A DNA stretch of 64,000 nucleotides. Origin: Actinoplanes sichuanensis (lineage in GTDB: Bacteria; Actinomycetota; Actinomycetes; Mycobacteriales; Micromonosporaceae). A program made the position numbers and the translations under genes. Under the pieces are notes generated by a model that saw only the letters and a list, made by a program, of their open reading frames with translations, did not search any database and was not told the DNA's origin. The stretch covers positions 10,815,501-10,879,500 of the forward strand of contig NZ_AP028461.1 in assembly GCF_033097365.1 (NCBI RefSeq), read 5' to 3'. Of the stretch, positions 28,432 to 38,305 are shown piece by piece. Numbering within the stretch: position 1 is the first letter of the stretch; each line of letters begins with the position of its first letter.

Positions 28432-29325
28432 ATGACGCACGACCCGCGGCCCTTCGGACGGCTGCTGACCGCCATGGTGACTCCGTTCACCCCGGACGGT
28501 TCCCTGGACCTGGAGGGTGCCGCCCGGCTCGCCGCCCACCTCGTCGACGAGCAGCGCAACGACGCTCTCGTGATCAGCGGCACCACCGGAGAGTCCCCCA
28601 CCACCTCCGACGCGGAAAAGGAGCGACTGCTCCGCGTCGTGATCGAGACCGTCGGGGACAGGGCACAGGTTCTGGCGGGGGTGGGCACCAACAACACCGC
28701 CCACACCATCGAGCTGGCGCACGCCGCGGAGAAAGCGGGGGCGCACGGTCTGCTGGTCGTGACGCCGTATTACAGCAAGCCGCCGCAGGCGGGCGTCGAG
28801 CGGCATTTCCGCACGGTCGCCGACGCCACCGGCCTGCCGATCATGGTCTACGACATCCCGCACCGGGCCGGCACGGCGATCACCACCGAGACGATGGTCC
28901 GGATCGCCGAGCACGAGCGCATCGTCGCGGTCAAGGACGCCAAGGGTGACCTGGTCGCCAGCTCGCACGTGCTGGCCCGGACCGATCTGGCCTACTACTC
29001 CGGCGACGACGCGGCCACCCTGCCGTTGCTCGCGATCGGCGGGGTCGGCCTGGTGGGCACGTCGACGCACTTCACCGGCAAGATCGCCAAGGAGATGATC
29101 GAGGTGTGGGAGCGGGGCGACGCGGCAGCCGCGCTGGCCCTGCACCGCACGGCTCTGCCCCTGTTCACCGGCATCTTCCGGACACAGGGGGTCATGCTGG
29201 TCAAGGCCGGTCTGGGGGCGCTCGGGCTGCCCGCCGGGCCGGTCCGCTCGCCGCTGGTCGACGCGACCGGTGAGGAATTGAACCAACTGCGCCAGGACGC
29301 CGCCGCGGCCGGCATCGTGCTCTGA
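28432..29325 (+). CDS. dapA: 4-hydroxy-tetrahydrodipicolinate synthase
   Basis: First committed step to diaminopimelate/lysine: condensation of pyruvate with aspartate semialdehyde. The 297-residue TIM-barrel enzyme shows GTTGESPTT (50-58), Tyr140 (MVYDIPHRAG) and Schiff-base Lys168 (IVAVKDAKGD). ATG 28432 gives the family length. It lies close to dapB (2.4 kb upstream) but is separated by unrelated genes, and is followed after 13 bases by RNase J, a pairing common in actinobacteria. Confidence 0.97.
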   Translation: MTHDPRPFGRLLTAMVTPFTPDGSLDLEGAARLAAHLVDEQRNDALVISGTTGESPTTSDAEKERLLRVVIETVGDRAQVLAGVGTNNTAHTIELAHAAEKAGAHGLLVVTPYYSKPPQAGVERHFRTVADATGLPIMVYDIPHRAGTAITTETMVRIAEHERIVAVKDAKGDLVASSHVLARTDLAYYSGDDAATLPLLAIGGVGLVGTSTHFTGKIAKEMIEVWERGDAAAALALHRTALPLFTGIFRTQGVMLVKAGLGALGLPAGPVRSPLVDATGEELNQLRQDAAAAGIVL

Positions 29326-29338
29326 CAGGAAGATGCGT

Positions 29339-31027
29339 ATGACTAACGCTCACATCGAGCTGGGTCCGCCGCCGCCGCTGCCGGAGGGCGCCCTGCGCGT
29401 CATCCCGCTCGGTGGGCTGGGCGCCATCGGCCGCAACATGACGGTCTTCGAATACGACGGGAAGCTGCTGGTAGTCGACTGCGGGGTGCTCTTCCCCGAC
29501 GTCGAGCAACCGGGCGTCGACCTGATCCTGCCCGACTTCGCGCCGATCCTGGACCGGCTGGAGGACGTGCAGGCGATCGTGCTGACCCACGGGCACGAGG
29601 ACCACATCGGCGCGGTGCCCTACCTGCTGGCCCACAAGCCGGACATTCCGTTGGTCGGCTCGGAGTTCACGCTCGCGCTGGTCGAGGCGAAACTGGCCGA
29701 GCGGCGGCTCGACCCGTATACGTTGACCGTCCGCGAGGGCGGCGTGGAGCGGCTCGGCCCGTTCGAGTGCGAGTTCTTCGCGGTCAACCACTCGATCCCG
29801 GACGCCCTGGCCGTCGCCGTGCGTACTCCGGCGGGTCTGGTCCTGCACACCGGTGACTTCAAGATGGACCAGGTGCCGCTGGACGGGCGGATCACCGACC
29901 TGGCCGGCTTCGCCCGGCTCGGGGCCGAGGGCGTCGACCTGCTGCTGTCCGACTCGACGAACGCCGAGGTGCCCGGGTTCGTGACCCCGGAGCGCGACAT
30001 CGGCCCGGTGCTCAGCTCGATCTTCGGCAAGGCGAGCGGCCGGATCATCGTGGCCAGCTTCGCCTCGCATGTGCACCGGGTGCAGCAGGTGATGGACTCG
30101 GCCTGGGAGTTCGACCGCAAGGTCGCGCTGATCGGCCGGTCCATGGTCCGCAACATGGGCATCGCCCGTGACCTGGGCCTGCTGCGCATCCCGGAGGGCC
30201 TGCTGGTCGGCCTGGACGAGGCCACCCACCTGCCGCCCGACGAGATCGTCTTCATGTCCACCGGTTCGCAGGGCGAGCCGATGAGCGCGCTGGGCCGGAT
30301 GTCCACGGGCGACCACCGACACATCACCATCGCTCCCGGCGACACGGTCGTGCTGGCCAGTTCGCTGGTGCCGGGTAACGAGACATCGGTCTACCGGGTG
30401 ATCAACCAGCTGTCCCGGGCCGGCGCCACGGTCGTCCACAAGGAGACGGCGAAGGTGCACGTCTCCGGCCACGCGCCCGCCGGTGAGCTGCGCTACCTGC
30501 TCAACGTGACCCGCCCGAGCAACCTGATGCCGGTGCACGGCGAGTGGCGGCACCTGCGCGCGCACGCCCAGCTCGGCATCGAGACCGGGGTCGCCCCGGA
30601 CCGGGTGGTGCTCTGCGAGGACGGTGACGTGGTCGACCTGGTCGAGGGCCACGCCCGCGTGGTCGGCCGGGTGAAGAGCCGGTATGTCTACGTGGACGGT
30701 CTCGCGGTCGGTGACGTCAGCGAGTCGCTGCTCACCGAGCGCCGGATCCTCGGTGACGGTGGGTTCATCGCGGCCACCGTGGTCATCGACTCGGTGACCG
30801 GAAAGGTGGTCGGCGAGCCGGTCATCTCGGCGAAGGGTTTCTCCGAGGACCCGGAGGCGTTCAACCCGGTCGTCCCGCTGCTGACCGCGGCCCTGCACCG
30901 CTCGGCCGAGGACGGCATCACCGACACCCACCAGCTACAACAGGTGGTCAGGCGCACGGTGGGCCGCTGGGTGAACGACGCCTATCGGCGGCGGCCGATG
31001 ATCGTGCCGACGGTCGTCGAGGTCTGA
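29339..31027 (+). CDS. rnj: Ribonuclease J
   Basis: A 562-residue metallo-beta-lactamase/beta-CASP ribonuclease that matures rRNA and degrades mRNA. The metal motif HGHEDHIGA gives His84, His86, Asp88 and His89; LHTGDFKMDQVPLDG, SDSTNAEVPGF and the beta-CASP segment VHRVQQVMD follow, with SGHAPAGELRYLLN and PVHGEWRHL nearer the end. Two ATGs are possible: the one at 29333 abuts AGGAAG (29327-29332) with no spacer, whereas 29339 lies six bases after it, so 29339 was chosen. Confidence 0.95.
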   Translation: MTNAHIELGPPPPLPEGALRVIPLGGLGAIGRNMTVFEYDGKLLVVDCGVLFPDVEQPGVDLILPDFAPILDRLEDVQAIVLTHGHEDHIGAVPYLLAHKPDIPLVGSEFTLALVEAKLAERRLDPYTLTVREGGVERLGPFECEFFAVNHSIPDALAVAVRTPAGLVLHTGDFKMDQVPLDGRITDLAGFARLGAEGVDLLLSDSTNAEVPGFVTPERDIGPVLSSIFGKASGRIIVASFASHVHRVQQVMDSAWEFDRKVALIGRSMVRNMGIARDLGLLRIPEGLLVGLDEATHLPPDEIVFMSTGSQGEPMSALGRMSTGDHRHITIAPGDTVVLASSLVPGNETSVYRVINQLSRAGATVVHKETAKVHVSGHAPAGELRYLLNVTRPSNLMPVHGEWRHLRAHAQLGIETGVAPDRVVLCEDGDVVDLVEGHARVVGRVKSRYVYVDGLAVGDVSESLLTERRILGDGGFIAATVVIDSVTGKVVGEPVISAKGFSEDPEAFNPVVPLLTAALHRSAEDGITDTHQLQQVVRRTVGRWVNDAYRRRPMIVPTVVEV

Positions 31028-31095
31028 GAAAACCTGTGTAATCCATAAGAGTCAGCGTCCGTTTCAACCATCTTGGGTCGAGCTGCGTACTCCCA

Positions 31096-31107
31096 GGCAC
31101 CGGTGCC
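31096..31107. promoter_or_regulatory. 12-bp palindrome upstream of the secreted protease
   Basis: GGCACCGGTGCC is a perfect palindrome 36 bases before the protease ATG. It may be an operator or a small leader hairpin; composition alone could produce it. The rest of the gap from 31028 shows no clear promoter. Confidence 0.25.
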
Positions 31108-31143
31108 GCCCCCACGGCACCCGTGGCGGAGGGAGTTCTCCAG

Positions 31144-32691
31144 ATGCAGCGCAGTGCGATCGCCGTAGGGGCGGTTGTTGCGGTGGCGGGTGCGGCGGCG
31201 GTCGCCTTCACCCTGCCGTCGCTCGCCGGCACCGAAGAGACCGGCGGGTCGAAGGCTTCGAGCACTCCGGGCGGATTGTCCCCGGAGTTGCTCGCGGCCA
31301 TGAAACGTGACCTCGGTCTCGACAGTGAACAGGCGGCCACCCGGCTGGCCCGCTCGGAGTGGGCGGGCGGAGTCTCGGCGACGCTCGCCGCGCAGACCGG
31401 TGAGGATTTCGCGGGTGCCTGGCTCGCGTCCGACGGCACCACGCTCAAGGTCGCGGTGACCGACTCCGACGCGGCGTCGGCGGTGAAGGCCGCCGGTGCC
31501 GTACCGGTGCTGGTCAAGCGGAGCGAAGCCGAGCTCGACGCGTTGAAGACCAAGCTCGACTCGGCCGCGGCCGAGGTCGACGGTCTCACCGGCTGGTACG
31601 TCGACGTGCCGACCAACAAGGTGGTCGTGGTCGCGCAGCCCGGTGAGAAGTCCGAGGCGCTCGCCGTGGCCCGCCGGGCCGGTGTCGCCACCGAGGCGCT
31701 GACCGTGAAGATCAGCGACGCGCAGCCGAAGCCGCTGTTCGACGTCCGTGGCGCGGACCCGTACTTCATCAACATCGGTGGTGGCCAGGCCCGCTGCTCG
31801 ATCGGCTTCTCGGTGACGACAGGTTTCGTCACGGCCGGTCACTGCGGCGAGGAGGGCACCGCCACCACCGGCTTCAACAACGAGGCGCAGGGCACCGTCG
31901 AGTTCTCGGTCTTCCCGGGCAACGCCGACATGGGCTTCGTCGCGGTGAACGACGACTGGACCCCGCGTCCGGTGGTCAACGACTTCGAGGGCAACGAGCT
32001 GCCGGTGGCCGGCAACACCGAGGCCCCGGTCGGCGCGGCGATCTGCCGTTCCGGTTCCACCACCGGCACGTTCTGCGGCACGATCCTGGCCAAGAACCAG
32101 ACGGTCCAGTACCCGGAGGGCACGGTCACCGGCCTGACCCGTACCGACGTCTGCGCCGAGGGTGGCGACTCCGGTGGGCCGTGGCTCTCCGGCGACCAGG
32201 CCCAGGGTGTGACCTCGGGTGGTTCCGGCGACTGCACCGCCGGTGGTGAGACGTTCTTCCAGCCGCTCAACGAGATCCTGGCGGCGCAGAACCTGACCCT
32301 GGTCACCACCGAGGGTGAGGGTGGCGCCGAGGCGCCGCCGGCCTCCGCGCCGCCGGCCGAGGAGGGCGAGGAGGCGTCCGCGTGTGACGCTCTGCCGGTC
32401 CAGCGCGACGGCACCATCAACCGGGCCGGTCAGGCGCAGGCGCAGCCGAACGGCGGGGCCTACCGGGCCCGGGCCGGCACGCACACCGCCTGCCTGGACG
32501 CCCCGGACGGTGCCGACTTCGACCTGGTGCTGCAGAAGGCGAACAACCGGGGCCAGTTCAAGACGGTGGCCCAGTCCACCGGTACCGGTGACAAGACGCT
32601 GTCCTTCACCGGCCGTTCCGGCACCTACCGGTACGTCGTGGTGGCCACCGCCGGCACCGGCGCGTACAGCCTGGGCTTCAACGTCCAGTAA
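31144..32691 (+). CDS. Secreted alpha-lytic-type serine protease (S1E) with C-terminal PPC-like domain
   Basis: A 515-residue exported pre-pro-protease. A signal peptide (QRSAIAVGAVVAVAGAAAVA) is followed by a prodomain of about 170 residues (LARSEWAGGVSATLA, AGAWLASDG), the folding assistant of the streptogrisin family. The mature domain has catalytic His233 (VTAGHCG), Asp262 (NADMGF) and Ser343 (GGDSGGPW), with cysteines in the usual disulfide positions. After a Pro/Ala/Glu linker comes a beta-rich tail (TLSFTGRSGTYRYVV, GAYSLGFN) resembling PPC domains, likely for substrate binding or secretion. ATG 31144 follows GGAGGGAG with nine-base spacing. Confidence 0.92.
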   Translation: MQRSAIAVGAVVAVAGAAAVAFTLPSLAGTEETGGSKASSTPGGLSPELLAAMKRDLGLDSEQAATRLARSEWAGGVSATLAAQTGEDFAGAWLASDGTTLKVAVTDSDAASAVKAAGAVPVLVKRSEAELDALKTKLDSAAAEVDGLTGWYVDVPTNKVVVVAQPGEKSEALAVARRAGVATEALTVKISDAQPKPLFDVRGADPYFINIGGGQARCSIGFSVTTGFVTAGHCGEEGTATTGFNNEAQGTVEFSVFPGNADMGFVAVNDDWTPRPVVNDFEGNELPVAGNTEAPVGAAICRSGSTTGTFCGTILAKNQTVQYPEGTVTGLTRTDVCAEGGDSGGPWLSGDQAQGVTSGGSGDCTAGGETFFQPLNEILAAQNLTLVTTEGEGGAEAPPASAPPAEEGEEASACDALPVQRDGTINRAGQAQAQPNGGAYRARAGTHTACLDAPDGADFDLVLQKANNRGQFKTVAQSTGTGDKTLSFTGRSGTYRYVVVATAGTGAYSLGFNVQ

Positions 32692-32701
32692 CGGCTGATC
32701 C

Positions 32702-32740
32702 GGGACGGGTCCGGGCGTGGAAGCCGCCCGGACCGGTCCC
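32702..32740 (+). terminator. Long hairpin after the protease gene
   Basis: Arms of 16 bases (32702-32717 and 32725-32740) pair with one mismatch around a seven-base loop, ten bases after the stop codon. No T tract follows. Confidence 0.65.
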
Positions 32741-32796
32741 ACCGCCGGGCCCGGAGACCTTAAGCCCGGCCGGGGCTCCGTGATCCGGCGACCAGG

Positions 32797-32831
32797 ATCG
32801 GGGTCCTCACGCTCAGCGTGAGGACCCCGAT
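32797..32831. terminator. Bidirectional hairpin overlapping the end of ybjN
   Basis: A perfect inverted repeat with 17-base arms around a single central base, between two convergent genes. The minus-strand stop codon of the YbjN gene (32813-32815) sits at its centre, so the last part of the stem is outside and the first part inside the coding region. A short TTT follows on the plus strand. Confidence 0.7.
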
Positions 32832-33232
32832 TTCATCTCCCCGAGCGCCTCGCCGAGCCGGCAGCCGGTCGCCACCCCACAGAGAATGACCTGATCGAGT
32901 TGTTCGAGGGTGGCGCCGTGCTCCCAGTCGGTGGTGACCTCGCCCACCACGATGGCCTGTCCCTCGTCGGTCACCTGCACGTACGCCTTGGGCCACAGCT
33001 GATCCCGGTTCCACGTGTTGCAGAACTCGTAGAGCTTCGGCACGTCCTCGACCGAGAACACGTGCTGCATCATCGCCCGCACCTGGAGGATCTCCTGCCG
33101 CTGGCCGAGGCGGAAGAAGTAGATGAGATTGCCCTGGAAGTTGCCGGCGATGTCACCGTCGGCATCGACGAAGTACGCGAAGCCGCGCTTGTCCAGGGCG
33201 GCCTTGATCAAGTCGTTGCTGAGAGGCTGCAC
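32813..33232 (-). CDS. YbjN domain protein
   Basis: A 139-residue protein of the YbjN family, whose fold resembles type III secretion chaperones. Characteristic stretches are [40 protein letters not shown] and [13 protein letters not shown]. Members act as general modulators of signalling or as helper proteins; the precise role is unknown. The GTG at 33232 (followed by QPLSNDLIK) gives the normal length, with only a weak TAAG upstream. Divergent from ftsK. Confidence 0.8.
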   Translation of the reverse strand: MQPLSNDLIKAALDKRGFAYFVDADGDIAGNFQGNLIYFFRLGQRQEILQVRAMMQHVFSVEDVPKLYEFCNTWNRDQLWPKAYVQVTDEGQAIVVGEVTTDWEHGATLEQLDQVILCGVATGCRLGEALGEMKSGSSR

Positions 33233-33305
33233 CTTACGATGGTAAATGCCGGGAAAGTGAAAAGCAGTCGCGGTGCGCCTTCTCGGCAGACCGGCCGCAC
33301 CCGGC

Positions 33306-33311
33306 TACGGT
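33306..33311 (+). promoter_or_regulatory. -10 hexamer TACGGT of ftsK
   Basis: TACGGT ends seven bases before the ATG at 33319. It overlaps the alternative GTG start at 33310, which argues for the downstream ATG. Confidence 0.35.
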
Positions 33312-33318
33312 GACACCC

Positions 33319-35859
33319 ATGGCGGGCCGAACTCCTCCGGCGGGCCGGAGCCGCGCCGCGTCCACGACTCGGGGCGCGGCGGTCAACCGTGCCCAGCAAC
33401 CGGCACGTAAATCGACGGGTAAGGCTACCGGTAAGGCGCCTGCGCGCAAACCGGCCGCCCGACGTCCCGCGGTCCGTAAGGCGCCGCCGCCCGCGGTCGG
33501 TCCGGGCATCGCCCGCGGCCTCGGCAGCCTCTGGCTCGGCGTGGCAGGCGGGGTCGGCTGGCTGGCCCGCGGGGCCGGTCGGCAGGCGGCCAGCGCCCGG
33601 GCGATCGGCCCCGAGCACCGCCGGGACGGCGCCGGGCTGTTCATGCTCGGTGTCGCCATCCTGATCGCGGTCGCGGTCTGGGCGGGCAGCGCCGGTCCGG
33701 TCGGCCTCTGGGTGGCCGACATGGTGCGGCTGTTCCTCGGCAGCCTCGCGGTGCTCCTGCCGCTACTGCTGTTCTACGGTTCGATCCGGCTGATGCGCCA
33801 GCCGGTCGACCCGGAGCACCGTGGGCGCACCCTGGTCGGCTGGACCGCGATCATCGTGGCCACCGCGGCGCTGCTGCACATCTCCGGCCCGCGATCGGAC
33901 AATCCGACCGTCGACCAGGCCGGGGGACTGCTCGGCTTCGGGGTCGGTGGGCTGCTCGAGCGTGCGGTGACCGACTGGGTGGCCGTACCGCTGCTGCTGT
34001 TGCTCTTCGCCTTCGGTCTCCTGGTGATCACCGCGACGCCGATCGCCAAGATCCCGGAGCGCGTCGCGCTCCTGCTCGACCTGGTCTCCGGCCGTTCCGG
34101 CCGGCACACCGAGCGCCCGATCGCAGAGCCGGACGCGGACCTGGACGTGGATCTGGACGAGATCCTGGAGGAGCCGGCGAAGCCGCGGCGCCCGGCCCGA
34201 CGGCGGCAGGCCTCGCAGGCCCCGGTCACGCCACTGGCCGATGAGGAACCGCCGGACGACTTCGACGAAGAGATCATCCTGCACGACACGGTGGCCCTGC
34301 CGAAGCTGCCGAAGACCCGCAAGAAGGCGGCGCCCGAGCACTCGCCGATGCCGCCGACCCGGGCCGAGCAGCTGGAGATCTCGGCGGTCAAGGGCGACTA
34401 CCGCCTGCCGCCGGCGAACATCCTCGCCACCGGTGCCCCGCCCAAGGCCCGCAGCCGTGCCAACGACGAGATCATGGCCGCGCTCACCGGTGTGTTCGAG
34501 CAGTTCAACGTGGACGCGGTGGTGACCGGCTTCACCCGTGGACCGACGGTCACCCGGTACGAGGTGGAGATCGGCCCCGGTACCAAGGTGGAGCGGATCA
34601 CCCAGCTCTCCCGCAACATCGCCTACGCGGTGAAGTCGCCGGACGTGCGGATCCTGAGCCCGATCCCGGGCAAGAGCGCGGTGGGCGTGGAGATCCCCAA
34701 CACCGATCCGGAGAACGTGTCGCTCGGTGACGTGCTGCGCTCCCGGGCGGCCGCCTCCGACCACCACCCGATGGTGGTGGCCCTCGGCAAGGACATCGAG
34801 GGCGGCTTCGTCGTGGCGAACCTGGCCAAGATGCCGCACATCCTCATCGCGGGCGCCACCGGCGCGGGCAAGAGCTCCTGCCTCAACTCGCTGCTGGTGT
34901 CGCTTCTCACCAGATCGACACCGGACGAGGTACGGCTGCTCCTGGTCGACCCCAAGCGGGTGGAGATGACGGCGTACGAGGGGATCCCGCACCTCGTCAC
35001 GCCGATCATCACGAACCCGAAGAAGGCCGCCGACGCCCTGGAGTGGGTCGTCCGCGAGATGGACATGCGTTACGACGACCTCGCCGCCAACGGGGTACGC
35101 CACATCGACGACTTCAACCGCAAGGTCCGCAGCGGCGAGATCACGGCGCCGCCGGGCAGCGAGCGGGAGATGAAGCCGTACCCGTACCTCCTGGTGATCA
35201 TCGACGAGCTGGCCGACCTGATGATGGTCGCCCCGCGTGACGTGGAGGACTCGGTCGTCCGGATCACCCAGCTGGCCCGGGCCGCCGGCATCCACCTGGT
35301 GCTCGCCACCCAGCGGCCGTCGGTGGACGTGGTCACCGGTCTGATCAAGGCGAACGTGCCGTCCCGGCTCGCCTTCGCCACGTCCTCGCTGGCCGACTCC
35401 CGGGTCATCCTGGACCAGCCGGGCGCGGAGAAGCTGCTCGGCCGCGGCGACGGTCTCTTCCTGCCGATGGGTGCCTCCAAGCCGACCCGTATCCAGGGCG
35501 CCTGGGTCGACGAGACGGAGATCGCGGCGGTCGTCAAGTTCTGCAAGGACCAGCGTGAGCCGGAGTTCCGCGAGGACGTCACCGAGGTTCCGCAGAGCAA
35601 GAAGAAGGAGATCGACGAGGAGATCGGCGACGACCTGGCGTTGCTGATCCAGGCCATCGAGCTGGTGGTGTCCAGCCAGTTCGGCTCGACCTCGATGCTT
35701 CAGCGCAAGCTGCGGGTGGGTTTCGCGAAGGCGGGCCGCCTGATGGACCTGATGGAGACCCGGGGCATCGTCGGGCCGTCCGAGGGTTCGAAGGCCCGCG
35801 ACGTGCTGGTCAAACCGGACGAGCTGGAAGAGTCACTGGCCGCGCTCAAGGTCGACTGA
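33319..35859 (+). CDS. ftsK: DNA translocase FtsK/SpoIIIE
   Basis: Hexameric ATP-driven DNA pump that clears chromosomes from closing septa. The 846-residue protein has a basic Pro/Lys-rich N-terminus, four membrane helices (about 110-250), an acidic/Pro linker, and the motor: Walker A GATGAGKS (512-519), Walker [10 protein letters not shown] (Asp629-Glu630), [26 protein letters not shown]. The C-terminal gamma winged helix ([20 protein letters not shown]) reads KOPS-type DNA signals. Gene and its convergent neighbour overlap by 14 bases at their 3' ends. Confidence 0.96.
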   Translation: MAGRTPPAGRSRAASTTRGAAVNRAQQPARKSTGKATGKAPARKPAARRPAVRKAPPPAVGPGIARGLGSLWLGVAGGVGWLARGAGRQAASARAIGPEHRRDGAGLFMLGVAILIAVAVWAGSAGPVGLWVADMVRLFLGSLAVLLPLLLFYGSIRLMRQPVDPEHRGRTLVGWTAIIVATAALLHISGPRSDNPTVDQAGGLLGFGVGGLLERAVTDWVAVPLLLLLFAFGLLVITATPIAKIPERVALLLDLVSGRSGRHTERPIAEPDADLDVDLDEILEEPAKPRRPARRRQASQAPVTPLADEEPPDDFDEEIILHDTVALPKLPKTRKKAAPEHSPMPPTRAEQLEISAVKGDYRLPPANILATGAPPKARSRANDEIMAALTGVFEQFNVDAVVTGFTRGPTVTRYEVEIGPGTKVERITQLSRNIAYAVKSPDVRILSPIPGKSAVGVEIPNTDPENVSLGDVLRSRAAASDHHPMVVALGKDIEGGFVVANLAKMPHILIAGATGAGKSSCLNSLLVSLLTRSTPDEVRLLLVDPKRVEMTAYEGIPHLVTPIITNPKKAADALEWVVREMDMRYDDLAANGVRHIDDFNRKVRSGEITAPPGSEREMKPYPYLLVIIDELADLMMVAPRDVEDSVVRITQLARAAGIHLVLATQRPSVDVVTGLIKANVPSRLAFATSSLADSRVILDQPGAEKLLGRGDGLFLPMGASKPTRIQGAWVDETEIAAVVKFCKDQREPEFREDVTEVPQSKKKEIDEEIGDDLALLIQAIELVVSSQFGSTSMLQRKLRVGFAKAGRLMDLMETRGIVGPSEGSKARDVLVKPDELEESLAALKVD

Positions 35860-36307
35860 GCTCCGGCGCGGGGAACGGCTGCCGGAACGTGAACGCCCGC
35901 GGTCCGGGGCCCTCCGCGCCGAGCAGAGCCAGCCGCTGCAGGCCGTCCCGGAGTGTCGGGATGCGGCCGGCCTCGACCCACCACAGCACCATCGCCGACT
36001 CGCCGGGAACGAACCACTCCCGGCGGCGGCGCAGGTAGTCGAGGTGGGTGGAGTGGTAGACGTAGCCGCGAAGTGCCTCCAGGGACTCCCAGACCGACAT
36101 CGTGGCGATCATCTCGGGCGGCGCCGGCTGGATCCCGAGCGCCGCCAGATCGACGTCCTCCTCCTTGAGTCGCCAGACGAAGCCGGGGGAGCGGTCGGCC
36201 AGTTCGTTCATCAGGTCGACGCCCGCGGTGAATTCGGCGACCAGGGGATCCCCCTCCGGGGCACGGAGCTTGGCGACGTTCATCTGAGCCACATGGAAGT
36301 CCGTCAT
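35846..36307 (-). CDS. DUF3291 protein
   Basis: A 153-residue protein matching DUF3291: [49 protein letters not shown] and [12 protein letters not shown]. The family belongs to the dimeric alpha/beta barrel fold and is sometimes annotated as a monooxygenase-like protein; activity is unproven. It is the third gene of a co-directional run after a glycosyltransferase and a regulator, 31 bases downstream of the regulator stop, in an unusually AT-rich gap. Confidence 0.78.
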   Translation of the reverse strand: MTDFHVAQMNVAKLRAPEGDPLVAEFTAGVDLMNELADRSPGFVWRLKEEDVDLAALGIQPAPPEMIATMSVWESLEALRGYVYHSTHLDYLRRRREWFVPGESAMVLWWVEAGRIPTLRDGLQRLALLGAEGPGPRAFTFRQPFPAPELSRP

Positions 36308-36338
36308 GCGGTCACTTCATCAGGCCGTACAACTAAAG

Positions 36339-36998
36339 TCAATTGGTTTTGTTTTTAGAGACGGTGACGCAGCAGCGGCCCGGCGCCGGATCCATCCGGG
36401 CGCACCATTCGTCGGCCAGCCCGGCGCCCTCCAGCAGGCCGTTGAGCATGGCCAGGTTCATCCCGCAGATCAGCGGCGGGAACTGCTCGGCCACCCGGTG
36501 ATAGGGGCAGTTGCGCAGTTCGATCCGACCGTCCTCGCGGGTCGCCGGCTGGTAGCCGTTGCCGGTGAGCAGGGTCGTGACGTCCGGCTCCGGCCCGGCC
36601 TTGCGGCCGTGCTCCTCGGCCACGCGATACAGGGTCTCCTCGGCGCCGGACCGCTCCAGGGCCTCGGCCAGCAACTCGGCGGCGCTGCGATAGGCCCGCG
36701 GCGGCACGCTCACCGCGTGCTCCGCCGCGGACAGCCGGTACAGCTTGGCGGGGCGTCCGGCGCCCGGCCCGCTCCGGCCCGATCGGCGGGCGTACGAGAC
36801 CTCGAGCAACCCGGCATCGACGAGTTTGTCCAGATGGAACGCGGCCAGGGTGCGACCCACGCCGAGCGCCTCGGCCACCTCGTCCCGCCCGGCCGGATCC
36901 GGCGCCGCGTCGGCCACCGCCCGGTACGCCGCCCGCCGCACCCGGTCGGCGAGCGCGGTCACGGCGTCGAGGTCGTCCAGATGGTCGGGAGTCGTCAC
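36339..36998 (-). CDS. Winged-helix regulator with C-terminal cysteine cluster
   Basis: A 219-residue regulator. The N-terminal ArsR/SufR-like winged helix is RDEVAEALGVGRTLAAFHLDKLVDAGLLEVSYARRSG followed by GRPAKLYRLS. The C-terminal half has cysteines spaced C-x13-C-x20-C-x9-CC (NCPYHRVAEQFPPLICGMN, DEWCARMD, GRCCVTV), close to but not the same as the C-x12-C-x13-C-x14-C iron-sulfur site of SufR. It may bind a metal or Fe-S cluster. The GTG start overlaps the stop of the glycosyltransferase gene (GTGA). Targets are not known. Iron or redox control is an inference. Confidence 0.8.
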   Translation of the reverse strand: MTTPDHLDDLDAVTALADRVRRAAYRAVADAAPDPAGRDEVAEALGVGRTLAAFHLDKLVDAGLLEVSYARRSGRSGPGAGRPAKLYRLSAAEHAVSVPPRAYRSAAELLAEALERSGAEETLYRVAEEHGRKAGPEPDVTTLLTGNGYQPATREDGRIELRNCPYHRVAEQFPPLICGMNLAMLNGLLEGAGLADEWCARMDPAPGRCCVTVSKNKTN

Positions 36999-38188
36999 TC
37001 CGCCATCGTATTGCCAACCACCTTTGGCGGTAGAGGCGTGCTCACGCGCTCCCGCAGCACGTCCCGGACCAGGGTGTGCCCGACCGCGATCAGCGCGGCC
37101 AACATCAGCGCCGCGAGCATCCGCAGATCCAGCTGCAGCAGGGTCTGGCCGAACAGGAAATAGGTGTAGGAGCCCAACGAGGCCGCCTGGACCAGCAGCG
37201 GCACGAACCACAATCGGGGCACGTAGAAGACCAGTACCACGGTCAGCACGTCGGCCAGGTAGAAGTACCGCTCGTGCATGCCGGGCAGCCCGAACGGGAT
37301 CAGCATCGCGAAGAGCGCCGCCAGCGTCACGATCCGGGTCTCGTCCAGCCGCGCCCGCCGAGCGATCACCAGCAGGAAGACGCCCAGCACCAGCGCCGCG
37401 GTGAGCAGATAACCCAGGTGCCGGGCGGTGTCCAACCGGCGGGTGCCCTCCAGGAAGGCGAAGATCGTCGGGGCCTTGGTGGTCAGCTCGTCGATGATCC
37501 CGGCCTGCCGGTCCAGGCTGTAGATGGTGAACAGCTCACCCGGCGACCGACCCAGCAGCAGCGCCGGCAGGCTCAGCGCCAGCCAGACGGCGGGCACCGC
37601 GAGCAGTGTCCGCGCCCGCAGCCGGCCGGCCAGCACGAGCAGCGCCACCAGCGCGAAGATGAAGATGCCGTGCGGCTTGAAGGCCAGCGACACGGTGCAC
37701 AGCGCAACACCCCACCAGCCCCGGCCGCGGGCCAGCATCCACACCCCACCGACCGCGAACGACGCCCACATCGAGTCGATCTGCCCCCAGACCGACGCGT
37801 TGATCACCACGGTCGGCAGCAGGATCACCACGAGCGCCGCGGCGATCCCGGCCCGGCGGCCCCGGTGCATCTCCACCAGCCGGAACACGAAGAACGCCAG
37901 CAACAGGTCGAAGGCCGCGTGGACCAGCTTGATCCCGATCAGCAGCGGAACCGGCAGCACCGAGGCGAACCAGAGCAGGTACATGAACGGCGCGTTGTAG
38001 TTGCCGATCGCCTCGCCCAGCCCGCGCCAGCCTCCGGCCCGCTCCAACTGGTCGTGCCAGTCGAAGAAGATCTGCATGTCACGGGTCGTCTCCGAGCGGC
38101 CCGCGTAGCGCGCCGCGAAGGCCACCACCAACAGACAGACGACCAGGAACAGCTCCGCGCGCCGCTGTGGATCACGAAGGGTGGACAT
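36995..38188 (-). CDS. GT87-like membrane glycosyltransferase
   Basis: A 397-residue multispanning protein of the GT-C fold, similar to polyprenyl-phosphomannose-dependent mannosyltransferases. The first loop has RDMQIFFDWHDQLERAGGW with an acidic site, followed by NYNAPFMYLLWF; later QIDSMWASFAVGGV, LAFKPHGIFIFALVAL and LPGMHERYFYLADV. About ten hydrophobic helices. It likely adds a sugar to a cell-envelope glycan or lipid outside the membrane; donor and acceptor are not evident. ATG 38188 lacks a ribosome site but has TATCGT eight bases upstream, consistent with a leaderless message. Confidence 0.78.
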   Translation of the reverse strand: MSTLRDPQRRAELFLVVCLLVVAFAARYAGRSETTRDMQIFFDWHDQLERAGGWRGLGEAIGNYNAPFMYLLWFASVLPVPLLIGIKLVHAAFDLLLAFFVFRLVEMHRGRRAGIAAALVVILLPTVVINASVWGQIDSMWASFAVGGVWMLARGRGWWGVALCTVSLAFKPHGIFIFALVALLVLAGRLRARTLLAVPAVWLALSLPALLLGRSPGELFTIYSLDRQAGIIDELTTKAPTIFAFLEGTRRLDTARHLGYLLTAALVLGVFLLVIARRARLDETRIVTLAALFAMLIPFGLPGMHERYFYLADVLTVVLVFYVPRLWFVPLLVQAASLGSYTYFLFGQTLLQLDLRMLAALMLAALIAVGHTLVRDVLRERVSTPLPPKVVGNTMAE

Positions 38189-38196
38189 GAGGAGGG

Positions 38197-38202
38197 ACGA
38201 TA
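38197..38202 (-). promoter_or_regulatory. -10 hexamer TATCGT of the glycosyltransferase gene
   Basis: On the minus strand TATCGT ends eight bases before the ATG at 38188; the intervening bases are pyrimidine-rich, so no ribosome site exists. Confidence 0.4.
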
Positions 38203-38293
38203 TCGACCCGGCGCCACACTTTCGTGCCCACCGGGCGAATCGGATGTTTCCGGGACCGGCCGAGCGGAGGAAGGCCGTCTCCGGGCGGCCCGG

Positions 38294-38299
38294 TAACCT
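38294..38299 (+). promoter_or_regulatory. -10 hexamer TAACCT of rimO
   Basis: TAACCT ends six bases before the GTG at 38306, predicting a leaderless rimO-pgsA transcript. Confidence 0.45.
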
Positions 38300-38305
38300 T
38301 GTCGG

